From the NCBI GenBank assembly GCA_023428915.1, contig JAEYWL010000094.1:1-14900 (forward strand): 14,900 bases of DNA. The letters are read 5' to 3'. This document shows positions 1 to 7,487 of the stretch, piece after piece (position 1 is the first letter of the stretch; each line of letters opens with the position of its first letter). The notes under the pieces were generated by a model. It was not told where the DNA came from, did not search any database, and worked only from the letters and a program-made list of their open reading frames with translations. This DNA comes from Verrucomicrobiota bacterium. GTDB taxonomy: Bacteria; Chlamydiota; Chlamydiia; Chlamydiales; JAEYWL01. The position numbers were made by a program, and so were the translations under genes.

Positions 1-118
1 ACTTGTCGCCGCTTTCTCCATGTTCGACTTGTCGAACATAAAACGTGCTTCTTAAATCCTGTCTGGAGTGTTCGACAAGTCGAACACGACTACAGCGGTG
101 ACAAGTCACCGCACTCCA
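1..118. repeat. Inverted-repeat element, MITE/REP-like, cut by the left window edge
   Basis: Positions 1-38 pair with 69-106: reverse-complementing 69-106 matches 1-38 at 32 of 38 positions, around a 30-nt spacer. Each arm contains an inner near-palindrome, tgttcgacttgtcgaaca at 21-38 and its reverse complement at 69-86, each with 8-bp arms around a 2-nt centre. A third palindrome, ggtgacaagtcacc, lies at about 98-111. Bases 107-118 look like the outer part of the right arm, so the left arm probably continues before position 1. No coding potential is seen. It lies immediately upstream of the amidotransferase gene, so it could also act as a terminator or processing signal for a gene outside the window. 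I infer a non-autonomous palindromic element; the family is not identified. Confidence 0.7.
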
Positions 119-135
119 AATAGAGATCTTCAATA

Positions 136-732
136 ATGAGTCCTGGTTGTATGATCCTCTTAATTGACAATTACGATAGCTTTACCCATAACCTCTATCA
201 GTTGATTAAGCCGCTGTCTCCTAGTTTAGAAATAGTGCGCAACGATCGTATTACTACAGAACAGATTGCACAAATAAATCCTGAAGCCATTATCTTGTCA
301 CCCGGCCCCGGTTGGCCTCAAGATTCTGGAATATGCTTAGAAGTAATTGAGAGATTTCATAAGCAACTTCCCATTTTAGGTGTGTGTTTGGGCCATCAAG
401 CCTTGGCATTAGCGTTTGGAGGCAAAGTTGTAAAAGCACCTATACCGGTTCACGGTAAAGCTTCCCTTTTGCATCATAAAGGAGAAGGCCTTTTTAAACA
501 CATTCCCTTTTCTTTTCGAGTAGCTCGCTACCACTCTCTGCTTGTGGATAAGCATAGCCTGGATAACTTTGAGATTCATGCTGAAACAGAGGATGGTTTA
601 GTAATGGCCATAGCGCACAAATCCTACCCCAGTTATGGGGTGCAGTTTCATCCGGAATCCTACCTTTCTGAGTATGGAGCGGCAATTATTAAAAATTATC
701 TCACTGTAGTCAATGCATGGGCAGAAAAATAA
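136..732 (+). CDS. pabA: Anthranilate/aminodeoxychorismate synthase glutamine amidotransferase subunit (PabA/TrpG)
   Basis: A class I glutamine amidotransferase that hydrolyses glutamine and passes ammonia to a chorismate-using partner (PabB for p-aminobenzoate and folate, or TrpE for tryptophan). Visible motifs are the family N-terminus ILLIDNYDSFTHNL, the oxyanion segment LSPGPGWP (about 54-61), the nucleophile elbow GVCLGHQ with Cys84, VHGK (105-108), RYHSL (131-135), and HPES with His172 and Glu174 completing the triad. At 198 aa it is the usual length of a stand-alone subunit. The second ATG (position 151) aligns better with the normal family start and may be the real one; neither start has a strong Shine-Dalgarno. 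No partner subunit is in the window, so PabA and TrpG cannot be separated; PabA is my preference. The last 16 bases overlap the next gene. Confidence 0.9.
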   Translation: MSPGCMILLIDNYDSFTHNLYQLIKPLSPSLEIVRNDRITTEQIAQINPEAIILSPGPGWPQDSGICLEVIERFHKQLPILGVCLGHQALALAFGGKVVKAPIPVHGKASLLHHKGEGLFKHIPFSFRVARYHSLLVDKHSLDNFEIHAETEDGLVMAIAHKSYPSYGVQFHPESYLSEYGAAIIKNYLTVVNAWAEK

Positions 733-1517
733 CGTTTTGTTTGCTTGGATTGCTAATTGTATTAGCTATAGGCTATGGAGGCTCGCGTTTCTACTTTCAT
801 TTAACGGATGGCTTTTCTGTCAGTAATATCACGCCCCAAGTCCCTCTTAACGACTGGATGGCATCGCCAATCACTACTGAGATTAGGCAAATTCTAGGGC
901 AGCCTTTTTATTATAAAGCCAAAGGATGTCAAACTTATGTACTCGTTAGCGAGGATGGGAACTATGTCCTTAAATTTTTTAAATTTAAGCATTTAAATAA
1001 GCGTTGGATTGAGTATTTACCTGGTCTTTCCATATTTGCAGCCAAACAAGAGGCTGCTAGAGCTCGCCGTGAAAAAAAAACAGAGCTTTTATTTAATGGC
1101 TACACTTTAGCTTATCAGCGTTTACCTCAGGAAACAGGCATACTTTTTTTGCATTTCAATACAAGCAATGAATTGGGCCTAATTACCACTATTTACGATA
1201 AGCTAGGAATTGCACATGCTTTGGATATGAGCCAACAGATTTTTGTCTTGCAGCGCTATGCTGAGCCCCTAACAAAAAAGACAGACCCAATTCAACTGGA
1301 AAATGATATAAGGGCCTTAATTACGGCACGAATCGCACAAAATATAATAGATCATGATCCTGCTTTATTGCAAAATGTCGGTTATATTAATGGCAAATTG
1401 ATCTATCTCGATGTAGGGCAATTTGCTTCCTCTATTCCTTCCACTTCCGTTGATCCTGAAACAGAAATTCAGGTGAGGGTCTCTGAAATTCCAGCCTGGT
1501 TTGAACGAAAAAAATAA
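717..1517 (+). CDS. Membrane-anchored hypothetical protein with protein-kinase-like motifs
   Basis: I do not recognise the family. The 266-aa product starts with a short basic stretch (R3, K4) and a hydrophobic segment at about 6-21, a signal anchor or uncleaved signal peptide. The rest is soluble. Several features resemble a kinase fold: a strand pair TYVLVSEDGNYVLKFF whose Lys86 sits where the kinase beta-3 lysine would be; a hinge-like FVLQRYAEPLT (176-186); and DHDPALLQN followed by LIYLDVGQF, recalling the catalytic-loop Asp (214) and Asn (220) and the metal-binding DxG (232-234). The Asp-to-Asn spacing is one residue longer than in typical kinases, so this is inference. The ATG lies inside the upstream amidotransferase gene, overlapping by 16 bp without a clear ribosome binding site, which suggests translational coupling. 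Confidence 0.8.
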   Translation: MGRKITFCLLGLLIVLAIGYGGSRFYFHLTDGFSVSNITPQVPLNDWMASPITTEIRQILGQPFYYKAKGCQTYVLVSEDGNYVLKFFKFKHLNKRWIEYLPGLSIFAAKQEAARARREKKTELLFNGYTLAYQRLPQETGILFLHFNTSNELGLITTIYDKLGIAHALDMSQQIFVLQRYAEPLTKKTDPIQLENDIRALITARIAQNIIDHDPALLQNVGYINGKLIYLDVGQFASSIPSTSVDPETEIQVRVSEIPAWFERKK

Positions 1518-1622
1518 TAAGTGTAATTATTTATTATAAGATAGGGCACACTCTAGTTTGATATTTAAAATGAATTTTACTTTGTTCGCTTAGAATGGAT
1601 TTTTTTGAAACTTGGAGTAAAA

Positions 1623-1988
1623 ATGAGCTTAGTCATCGCAAAGCGGTTTTTGGAAAATTGGTTTCGTCGAGTATGGGTAGAATCGGATGTATCACACATG
1701 GATGATTATTATGCAAAAAAAGTTAATGGAGAGTTTAATCGTAAACCATTTACTCGCAAAAATTTAGAAGAACATTGTCATTGATGCAAGACCAATGAAA
1801 AAATCATCAAATTTGAAATTAAAGATGTCATCGTATCTGAAACAAAAATTACTTTTCGCATTCAATATGAATTTCTCGATCGACATGGAATCCAACACGA
1901 AGCAGAAAATATAGGGATTTTTCATTTGAACGAAGAAGGAAAAATAGCAAACATCTGGGTCAAATCAAGCGAACAATTTGGACAATAA
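1623..1988 (+). pseudogene. NTF2/SnoaL-like protein interrupted by an in-frame TGA
   Basis: Reading from the ATG at 1623, which has a good ggag box at 1614-1617, gives 53 residues beginning MSLVIAKRFLENWF, then TGA at 1782-1784. The same frame continues without another stop for 67 codons to TAA at 1986-1988. The two parts together, about 120 residues, have the length and character of a small NTF2-like fold: an N-terminal helix with aromatic and acidic residues, then beta strands such as IKFEIKDVIVS, ITFRIQYEFLD and NIGIFHLNEEGKIANIWVK. A single TGG-to-TGA change (Trp to stop) is the simplest explanation. The final TAA overlaps the ATG of the DUF917 gene (TAATG), so the two were probably coupled. 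Family assignment is from overall pattern and is moderate. Read-through or a sequencing error are alternatives. Confidence 0.65.
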
Positions 1989-3097
1989 TGGATTTAGAGC
2001 TAAAAACAGAACAAGATATTATTGATTTTACCATCGGGTGTTGCTTCTTTGGCACAGGAGGCGGAGGAGATCCGCTTTTTGGACAACAGATGCTGCGGGA
2101 GGCTTTAGAATCAGGAAAAAGCATTCGAATTGTAGATGGTAACAAACTACAGGATAATCCATATACAATTTGTCCTTTTTTAATGGGATCCAGTGGTCCA
2201 ATGTCTGCAGAGCTTCAGAAAGCGCAAACGTTTTATGGGCTTACGAAAAAAACTATATCAAATATGTCGAAAGAGGCAGCATCATCTCTTCTTACACACT
2301 TAGGAGTGAAGTTGGGTGCTGTGGTCCCAATAGAACTAGGGGGTGCAGCTACTGCGAGCGCAGTTGCGACAGCTGCATGGTTGGGTGTTCCGATTGTCGA
2401 TGGAGATTATGCTGGCGGCAGGGCATTACCTGAAATATCTCAATTTCTCCCGGCAATTCATGGATTGAGTTATTCTCCTCTTTATAGTGTTGATGCTTTT
2501 AACAATCAAGTTTGTATATTTCAAGCTACAAATTCACGGATGGAAGAAAGAATTGGGAAGCTCATTGCTGGAGCTTCATTTGGTTTAGCTGGACAAGCTG
2601 GTCTACTACGTCCCTATCAAGAAATAGAATCATGTATTGTCAAAGGCACATTGACACGTGCTTTTATGCTGGGGAAGGCAATAAGAGAATCGAAAGAAAA
2701 AGGTGAAGACATTACTATTGCTATAAAAAATACGGTCAATGCAAAATTAATTCTAAAAGGAAAAATCGCAGGCAATAAATCAGAAGAAAAAGATAACTAC
2801 TATTTAGGAGAACAATATATAGAGGGAAACGACGAATATGCTTCCTTAACCGCAAAAATTTGGTTCAAAAACGAGTATTTACAACTTTGGCTCAACGATA
2901 AGCCATTCATAACCAGTCCAGATTTCATTTGTGTCATAAGCTATCCTGAAGGGCGTCCAATGATAAACAGTCAGATAAAAATAGGTGATGAGGTAGCAGT
3001 TTTTGCTATTAAAGCTCCTGAAATTTTAACTTCACAAAGTGCTCTTGAGTTTTTAGGGCCCAGGTATTTTGGATTTAACTTTGATTATCTCAATTAA
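1988..3097 (+). CDS. DUF917 family protein (S-methyl-thiohydantoin desulfurase / hydantoinase-associated type)
   Basis: The 369-aa product matches the DUF917 family in length and signature motifs. These are the N-terminal glycine-rich FGTGGGGDP (21-29), a central ELGGAATASA (116-125), and DGDYAGGRALPE (138-149). The C-terminal half, with IYLD-free beta-rich stretches such as ICVISYPEGRPM and IKIGDEVAVFAIKAPE, also fits. Members are often found beside hydantoinase or oxoprolinase genes, and some have been linked to thiohydantoin desulfuration. No such partner is present here, so the substrate is unknown. The gene starts one base before the stop of the broken NTF2-like gene and has only a weak ribosome binding site of its own, so the upstream nonsense codon may lower its translation. 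This gene pair looks A+T-richer than the dxr/rseP region, which may hint at acquisition by transfer. Confidence 0.85.
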   Translation: MDLELKTEQDIIDFTIGCCFFGTGGGGDPLFGQQMLREALESGKSIRIVDGNKLQDNPYTICPFLMGSSGPMSAELQKAQTFYGLTKKTISNMSKEAASSLLTHLGVKLGAVVPIELGGAATASAVATAAWLGVPIVDGDYAGGRALPEISQFLPAIHGLSYSPLYSVDAFNNQVCIFQATNSRMEERIGKLIAGASFGLAGQAGLLRPYQEIESCIVKGTLTRAFMLGKAIRESKEKGEDITIAIKNTVNAKLILKGKIAGNKSEEKDNYYLGEQYIEGNDEYASLTAKIWFKNEYLQLWLNDKPFITSPDFICVISYPEGRPMINSQIKIGDEVAVFAIKAPEILTSQSALEFLGPRYFGFNFDYLN

Positions 3098-3243
3098 CTG
3101 AACAATCGCTATCTCCTCAACAAGCAATTAATAGTGCAGATTTTTTCAATTGCAGGCATTATTATTCTTCTCTTAAAAAGATTGTAATGCTTCCCTCACC
3201 CATGCTACTCTCACTGCAATTTAGCTTATGAGGAAATTCCTGT

Positions 3244-5004
3244 ATGATTAGGACAAAGATTATTTGTACCATTGGCCCGGCAGTAAATTCATTGGAGCGG
3301 ATGATTGAATTGATGAAAGCGGGTATGAATGTAGCGCGCTTAAACTTCAGTCACGGAACACATGAAGAGTATATCTCCACCATTCAGAATTTAAAGGAGG
3401 CACGCAGGCATGTGGGCATTCCACTTGCGATTATGTTGGATACAAAGGGTCCTGAAATTCGCCTGGGGAAAATTCAAGGTGGTGAGTTATATCTGCCGGC
3501 TACGCATAAATGGCTGTTAGTTAAAGAATCTGTAGAGGGTAGCCTGCAGCGCGTTTCTATCAATCCTGGTTTTGTGCTTGATAGTCTTGAAGTGGGTGCT
3601 AAAGTACTGTTTAATGACGGGTACATTTCATCGAAAGTTATCGAAGTGACCCCGGCAGGTGTCTTAGTCCAAATTGAGAATAGCGGCGTTCTTAAGTCTG
3701 GCAAAGGGGTAAATATGCCCTACCACACCCTAAATTTGCCTGCTGTAACTGAAAAAGATATCGAAGATATCAAATTCGGCTGCGCTCAAGATATTGATAT
3801 GATTGCGGCCTCGTTCGTCCGTTCGGCAGACCATGTGCTTGCGATAAAAGAAATTCTGGCAGCTGAGAAGAAAAATGACATTACAGTGATCGCCAAAATT
3901 GAAAACCATGAAGGGGTAGAAAATTTTGACAGCATTGTGCAGGTTGCAGATGGGATTATGGTCGCCAGGGGAGATTTAGGGGTTGAGGTTCCTATCAGCC
4001 ATGTGCCGAGTTTACAGAAGATGATGATCCGCAAATGCTGCATGGCTGGCAAACCGGTCGTTACGGCAACGCAGATGCTGGAATCCATGATCAATAGCCC
4101 CCGGCCGACTAGAGCCGAGGCTTCAGATGTGGCGAATGCCATTTACGATGGCACCTCTTCTGTTATGCTTTCAGGGGAAACAGCTGTAGGCCTTTATCCT
4201 ATTGAAACAGTCAACACGATGCAGAGCATTGTAATTGAGACGGAGAAAGACTTTAATTACCGCGCATTTTTTGAACAGCATTCCCACCTGGTGTATCACG
4301 ATGTGCCTTCTGCAGTTACTTTAGCAACAGTAAAAACAGCCTATAGCTCCAATGCACAAGCGATCTTTATCTTTACAAGCGGTGGAACTACAGCCAGGTT
4401 AATCTCCAGGCTAAGGCCGAAAATGCCGATTATCGCAATGACCTCCAATGAAAAGTGCTTTCACCAGCTTTCCTTTATCTGGGGAGTAGTGCCTTATTTG
4501 AATAAGGCCTGTAAAACTTTACAAGAGGCTCTTGCAGCCATAAGCACCTTTGCTATGGAAAATAAATATGTAACTAATGGCGATCTTGTGGTTGTAACAG
4601 CGGGTTCGCCATTCGGGGTTTCGGGCACAACAAATATGATGATGGTTGAAAGCATTGGGGAGGTGCTAGTGCGCGGTCATGAAGCGCATGGAACACGTAT
4701 TCATGGTAATATTAGCATGGTGCTTACTTCTGAGAGCAAGCCAGCTTATGCTGTACGAGGCAGCCTGATCGTCATTACCCGTTTTGACGATACTTATCTT
4801 CCTCATCTGCGCGAGTGTGCAGGCGTTATTTTGCAAAATCACATCGATGACGAGGAGTCGGAAAAATACGCCCTCAAAGAAGCCAAAAAATTGTCCAAGC
4901 CTATCATTGTGCGGGCAGATGCTGCTTGCACAGTCTTAAAAGAAGGGCAGCTGGTCACCTTAGATCCAGAGAAAATTATTGTTTATAAGGGAGTGGTATT
5001 GTAA
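3244..5004 (+). CDS. pyk: Pyruvate kinase with extra C-terminal PEP-mobile-like domain
   Basis: Converts phosphoenolpyruvate and ADP to pyruvate and ATP, the last step of glycolysis, in the cytosol. Residues visible: RLNFSH with Arg32, Asn34 and Ser36; MLDTKGPEIR (64-73); IAKIENHEG with catalytic Lys218 and metal ligand Glu220; VARGDLGVE with Asp244; and VVTATQMLESM with Thr276. The beta-barrel B domain occupies roughly 70-165 and the allosteric C domain about 345-480. Residues from about 483 to 586 form the additional domain found in Bacillus/Geobacillus-type enzymes (about 587 aa), related to the phosphohistidine domain of PEP-utilising enzymes. The GGxxSH-like phosphohistidine motif is not evident, so the domain is probably structural or regulatory. 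The start is supported by gagg at about 3230, 10 nt upstream. The gene downstream begins 6 nt after the stop. Confidence 0.97.
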   Translation: MIRTKIICTIGPAVNSLERMIELMKAGMNVARLNFSHGTHEEYISTIQNLKEARRHVGIPLAIMLDTKGPEIRLGKIQGGELYLPATHKWLLVKESVEGSLQRVSINPGFVLDSLEVGAKVLFNDGYISSKVIEVTPAGVLVQIENSGVLKSGKGVNMPYHTLNLPAVTEKDIEDIKFGCAQDIDMIAASFVRSADHVLAIKEILAAEKKNDITVIAKIENHEGVENFDSIVQVADGIMVARGDLGVEVPISHVPSLQKMMIRKCCMAGKPVVTATQMLESMINSPRPTRAEASDVANAIYDGTSSVMLSGETAVGLYPIETVNTMQSIVIETEKDFNYRAFFEQHSHLVYHDVPSAVTLATVKTAYSSNAQAIFIFTSGGTTARLISRLRPKMPIIAMTSNEKCFHQLSFIWGVVPYLNKACKTLQEALAAISTFAMENKYVTNGDLVVVTAGSPFGVSGTTNMMMVESIGEVLVRGHEAHGTRIHGNISMVLTSESKPAYAVRGSLIVITRFDDTYLPHLRECAGVILQNHIDDEESEKYALKEAKKLSKPIIVRADAACTVLKEGQLVTLDPEKIIVYKGVVL

Positions 5005-5010
5005 ATAATC

Positions 5011-5520
5011 ATGACACGCAGCGCCCCAATTGGTATTTTCAATGCAACGCCATCTTATATGGTGGAAAATCAATACGAACCAAAATCTGGGTTCAATTTA
5101 AATTTTGACTTATCGCAAGGCGAGGGTGCCGGATTAACCGGCAAGTCATGGGTAAATCTGACAAAACCGATTAAGCAAGCCCTGGAGAATGTGCTTGCCC
5201 GCCATAAATGGGCAGGCAAAGCTGCAAGAAGAAAGTATTCTCTTGAATATAATTTAGGCCATCATATAGGGATCTTTGGCATAGCCGCGGGTTCTTTTAC
5301 CGTATTATTCAGCATTTGGACTGCCATTGCTGTCAAAATGTGTTCCGACAGGCAATTTATATCGGGAGAAACCATGCGCACGGCTATGCCTTTTCTTTTT
5401 TCCCTGGCAAAAGTTGGGGCCTGCATGTTCCTGTATTTTCCCTTTGCTGTTCTTCCGCAGCACATTTACAACATGCTCAAGGCCAACGTGCAGGTTAACA
5501 TGATTGTAGAGGAAGTGTGA
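5011..5520 (+). CDS. Putative small membrane protein, candidate inclusion-membrane (Inc-like) protein
   Basis: I do not recognise a named family for this 169-aa product. It has a soluble N-terminal part (1-82) with a basic stretch KWAGKAARRK, then two hydrophobic segments separated by a short loop: about 86-109 (GIFGIAAGSFTVLFSIWTAIAV) and about 125-149 (AMPFLFSLAKVGACMFLYFP). A short hydrophilic tail follows. Two closely spaced membrane segments without a cleavable signal peptide are the hallmark of chlamydial Inc proteins, which are exported by type III secretion and inserted in the vacuole membrane. This is inference from topology only. It lies 6 nt downstream of pyk with no strong ribosome binding site, so it is probably co-transcribed and translationally coupled. 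The other possibility is an ordinary inner-membrane protein. Confidence 0.75.
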   Translation: MTRSAPIGIFNATPSYMVENQYEPKSGFNLNFDLSQGEGAGLTGKSWVNLTKPIKQALENVLARHKWAGKAARRKYSLEYNLGHHIGIFGIAAGSFTVLFSIWTAIAVKMCSDRQFISGETMRTAMPFLFSLAKVGACMFLYFPFAVLPQHIYNMLKANVQVNMIVEEV

Positions 5521-5534
5521 ACCTTAATTATGAA

Positions 5535-5697
5535 TTAAAACCCGATTTGCTACCTTATAATAAGTCGGATTCGAAATTATTTTCTCTCTAGGAGCTCGCA
5601 AAATATAATATGGCCCATTGATTTTCAACGCTTCGTGCGAGCTCCTAGAGGAAAAGAACTCGAATCCGACCTTAGAAGGTAGCAAGTTGGGTTTAAA
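5535..5697. repeat. Long imperfect inverted repeat (about 62-66 bp arms) between convergent operons
   Basis: The left arm 5535-5600 and right arm 5636-5697 are imperfect reverse complements around a 35-nt loop (5601-5635). The best-paired blocks are taggagctcgca with tgcgagctccta, gtcggattcga with tcgaatccgac, and tgctacctt with aaggtagca. It fills almost the whole gap between the plus-strand pyk operon and the end of the minus-strand ABC operon. The stem is much longer than a normal intrinsic terminator and has no clean U-tract, so I read it as a MITE-like insertion that could also terminate transcription in both directions. Confidence 0.8.
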
Positions 5698-5704
5698 ACA
5701 CGGA

Positions 5705-6433
5705 TTAAGTGTTCAGAAATTGGAGGCGGTAGAGCTTTTCGTAGAGGCCGTTTAATTGCAGCAGCTGCTGATGCGTGCCCTTCTCAGCGATATTGCCATG
5801 ATGCAGTACCAGGATTTGATTGGCCTTTTGTACTGTTCTGAGCCTATGGGCAATCACTAGTGCAGTCTTATGCACAAATAATTTATCATAGGCGTTTTGT
5901 ATCAACTGCTCTGTGGCGTAATCGACATTCGCAGTGGCCTCATCCAGCAAGAAAATTTCCCGGCGCTGCGCAACGGCCCTTGCTATTGAGAGCAGCTGCA
6001 TTTCTCCTGTTGAAATTTGCCCCGGCGAAAGCTTATGCGATATCCCCTCTGTAAATTTAGCTACAAAGCGCTCCAAGTTAGCAAAGGCAATGGCTTGTTT
6101 CACTTCGCGCTCTTGGATATGAGTCAAGCCTAAAGTGATGTTATTAAAAATAGTGTCGCTGAATATGACAGGATCTTGAAGCACAATGCTGAAGTGCTGC
6201 CGCAATTCTTTTAAAGTATACTCTTGAATATCAATCCCATTTATTCGAATAGTGCCCCTCTGGATTGGATAAAAACGCAACAAAAGATTGACTATAGTTG
6301 TCTTGCCTGAACCGGTTGTGCCAACTAAAGCCAAGGTCTCCCCCTGGTTTAATGCAAAGCTGATCCCTTTTAAGACCCACTCTTCATCTTTATAGGCGAA
6401 CCAGACATTTTCAAATTCAATGCTAATTGCCAT
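5705..6433 (-). CDS. ABC exporter, separate ATP-binding subunit (NBD2, consensus Walker B)
   Basis: The stand-alone nucleotide-binding domain of an exporter-type ABC transporter, 242 aa, at the cytoplasmic face of the inner membrane. Visible: aromatic A-loop VWFAY (10-14), Walker A GTTGSGKT (38-45), Q-loop Gln86, signature ISTGE (140-144) in place of LSGGQ, Walker B FLLDE with Asp164 and catalytic Glu165, D-loop ANVD and H-loop His196. It closely resembles the ATPase half of fused type IV exporters (MdlB/YheH-like). Here its own ATG lies 11 bp inside the end of the upstream transmembrane gene, in a different frame. There is a possible gag box 7 nt before the ATG, so it is probably translated separately by coupling. 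It should pair with the ATPase domain of the 597-aa protein; substrate unknown. Confidence 0.93.
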   Translation of the reverse strand: MAISIEFENVWFAYKDEEWVLKGISFALNQGETLALVGTTGSGKTTIVNLLLRFYPIQRGTIRINGIDIQEYTLKELRQHFSIVLQDPVIFSDTIFNNITLGLTHIQEREVKQAIAFANLERFVAKFTEGISHKLSPGQISTGEMQLLSIARAVAQRREIFLLDEATANVDYATEQLIQNAYDKLFVHKTALVIAHRLRTVQKANQILVLHHGNIAEKGTHQQLLQLNGLYEKLYRLQFLNT

Positions 6434-7487
6434 GATGCGACTCTACACGTTGGTCAAGGACATCAAAAACCCGGCGGGCTGCTGCGATGGCAGACTGTAA
6501 AACATTATAGCGCTCCGCCAAGTCGGCAATAGGCCGAAAAATCATGAGGGCATAAAGGCTGAAGGTAAAATAGGCGCCTGCTTGAAAGGGTTGCTGGTCA
6601 GTTCCTAACAGCACCAAACTAGTAAAAACTGTGATTAATAATAAGCTTTGGAGAAAGTCAATGCTTGCGAAAAAGAAAGAGAAGTTATTCAAAGCTTGTA
6701 CTTGAGCATGCCGATAGTCCTGATTGATCTTTTTGAAGCGGCTCTCTTCGTAGTGTTGAAGACTCAAGTGCTGTATTACTGAAGCGCCTCCTATAAATTC
6801 CTGTAAAAAACCATTCATGGCAGAAACTATGCGCCGCACCATTTCATAACATTGCTGCTGCCTTGTTCTGAAACTGCTTGTCAGCAACCATAGTATTGGA
6901 ATAAGCAGCAAAAGTATGGCCGCAATATGCCAATTGACAATGAATATGCCGATTAGCACGCCTGCAAAGAGGAGGAGATTGCCAATGAAAGGGACAATGC
7001 TCTCTGAGAACATTTGATCGATTTGGTCTACATCGTGAATGGTGCGGGTCATTAACTTGCCGACCGGTGTGTTATCGAAGGTTCCGGCTGGCAGGTGCTG
7101 GATGTGATTAAATACTTGCTGCCGCATAGACAAAATGACACGCTGCCCTACCCAATTGCGCAAAAATAAGTTAATCCCGTCGATAAGATAAACAACACAC
7201 AAAAGGGCCATTACAATACCTGCTTGCCACGCTAGTGTGTGGAATAAGGCGATTTTATCCGCATCCGCTTGAGGCAGATGGTTGTCGAAAACCTGCTGCA
7301 CAATTTTGCCGATAAAAATAGGCACTGCGGCTTCAATAGATCTTGCAATGAGCAGGATTGTAATTGAGAAACCAATCAAAAGGCGGTAAGGCTTGACGTA
7401 ACGAAAGAGGCGTAAAAGGAGAGTGCGGTCTAAGGCAGCGGCGGCCACCTGTTCCTTTTGATAAGAGTCTGGCGCAGGCATTGTCAT
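6423..7487 (-). CDS. ABC exporter, separate transmembrane subunit (type IV fold, lacks own ATPase domain)
   Basis: The 354-aa product is the membrane half of an ABC exporter. It has a soluble N-terminal stretch (1-35) and six predicted membrane helices between about 36 and 310, with the typical intracellular loop motif GKLMTRTIHDVDQI and the final segment AAARRVFDVLD that normally leads into the ATPase domain. It stops with TAG at 6425-6423, just where the ATPase domain would begin; that domain is encoded by the next gene in a shifted frame. The start overlaps the stop of the preceding 597-aa exporter gene by 4 bp (ATGA), showing tight coupling. There is no homopolymer run at the downstream junction to suggest simple slippage, so it is either a natural split or a fixed indel. 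Confidence 0.92.
   Translation of the reverse strand: MTMPAPDSYQKEQVAAAALDRTLLLRLFRYVKPYRLLIGFSITILLIARSIEAAVPIFIGKIVQQVFDNHLPQADADKIALFHTLAWQAGIVMALLCVVYLIDGINLFLRNWVGQRVILSMRQQVFNHIQHLPAGTFDNTPVGKLMTRTIHDVDQIDQMFSESIVPFIGNLLLFAGVLIGIFIVNWHIAAILLLLIPILWLLTSSFRTRQQQCYEMVRRIVSAMNGFLQEFIGGASVIQHLSLQHYEESRFKKINQDYRHAQVQALNNFSFFFASIDFLQSLLLITVFTSLVLLGTDQQPFQAGAYFTFSLYALMIFRPIADLAERYNVLQSAIAAARRVFDVLDQRVESHHGN

Noticed and set aside
1511..1540. A+T-only hairpin after the kinase-like gene as a terminator
   Set aside because: The arms are seven A-T pairs with no G-C and no following U-tract; not stable enough.
3144..3225. aattgcag/ctgcaatt inverted pair in the gap before pyk
   Set aside because: Only 8 bp arms separated by more than 50 nt in A+T-rich DNA; too weak to call a structure.
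3483..5004. Phosphohistidine-dependent phosphotransfer by the C-terminal domain of pyruvate kinase
   Set aside because: The GGxxSH-type motif is not visible in 483-586, so catalytic phosphotransfer by this domain is not supported.
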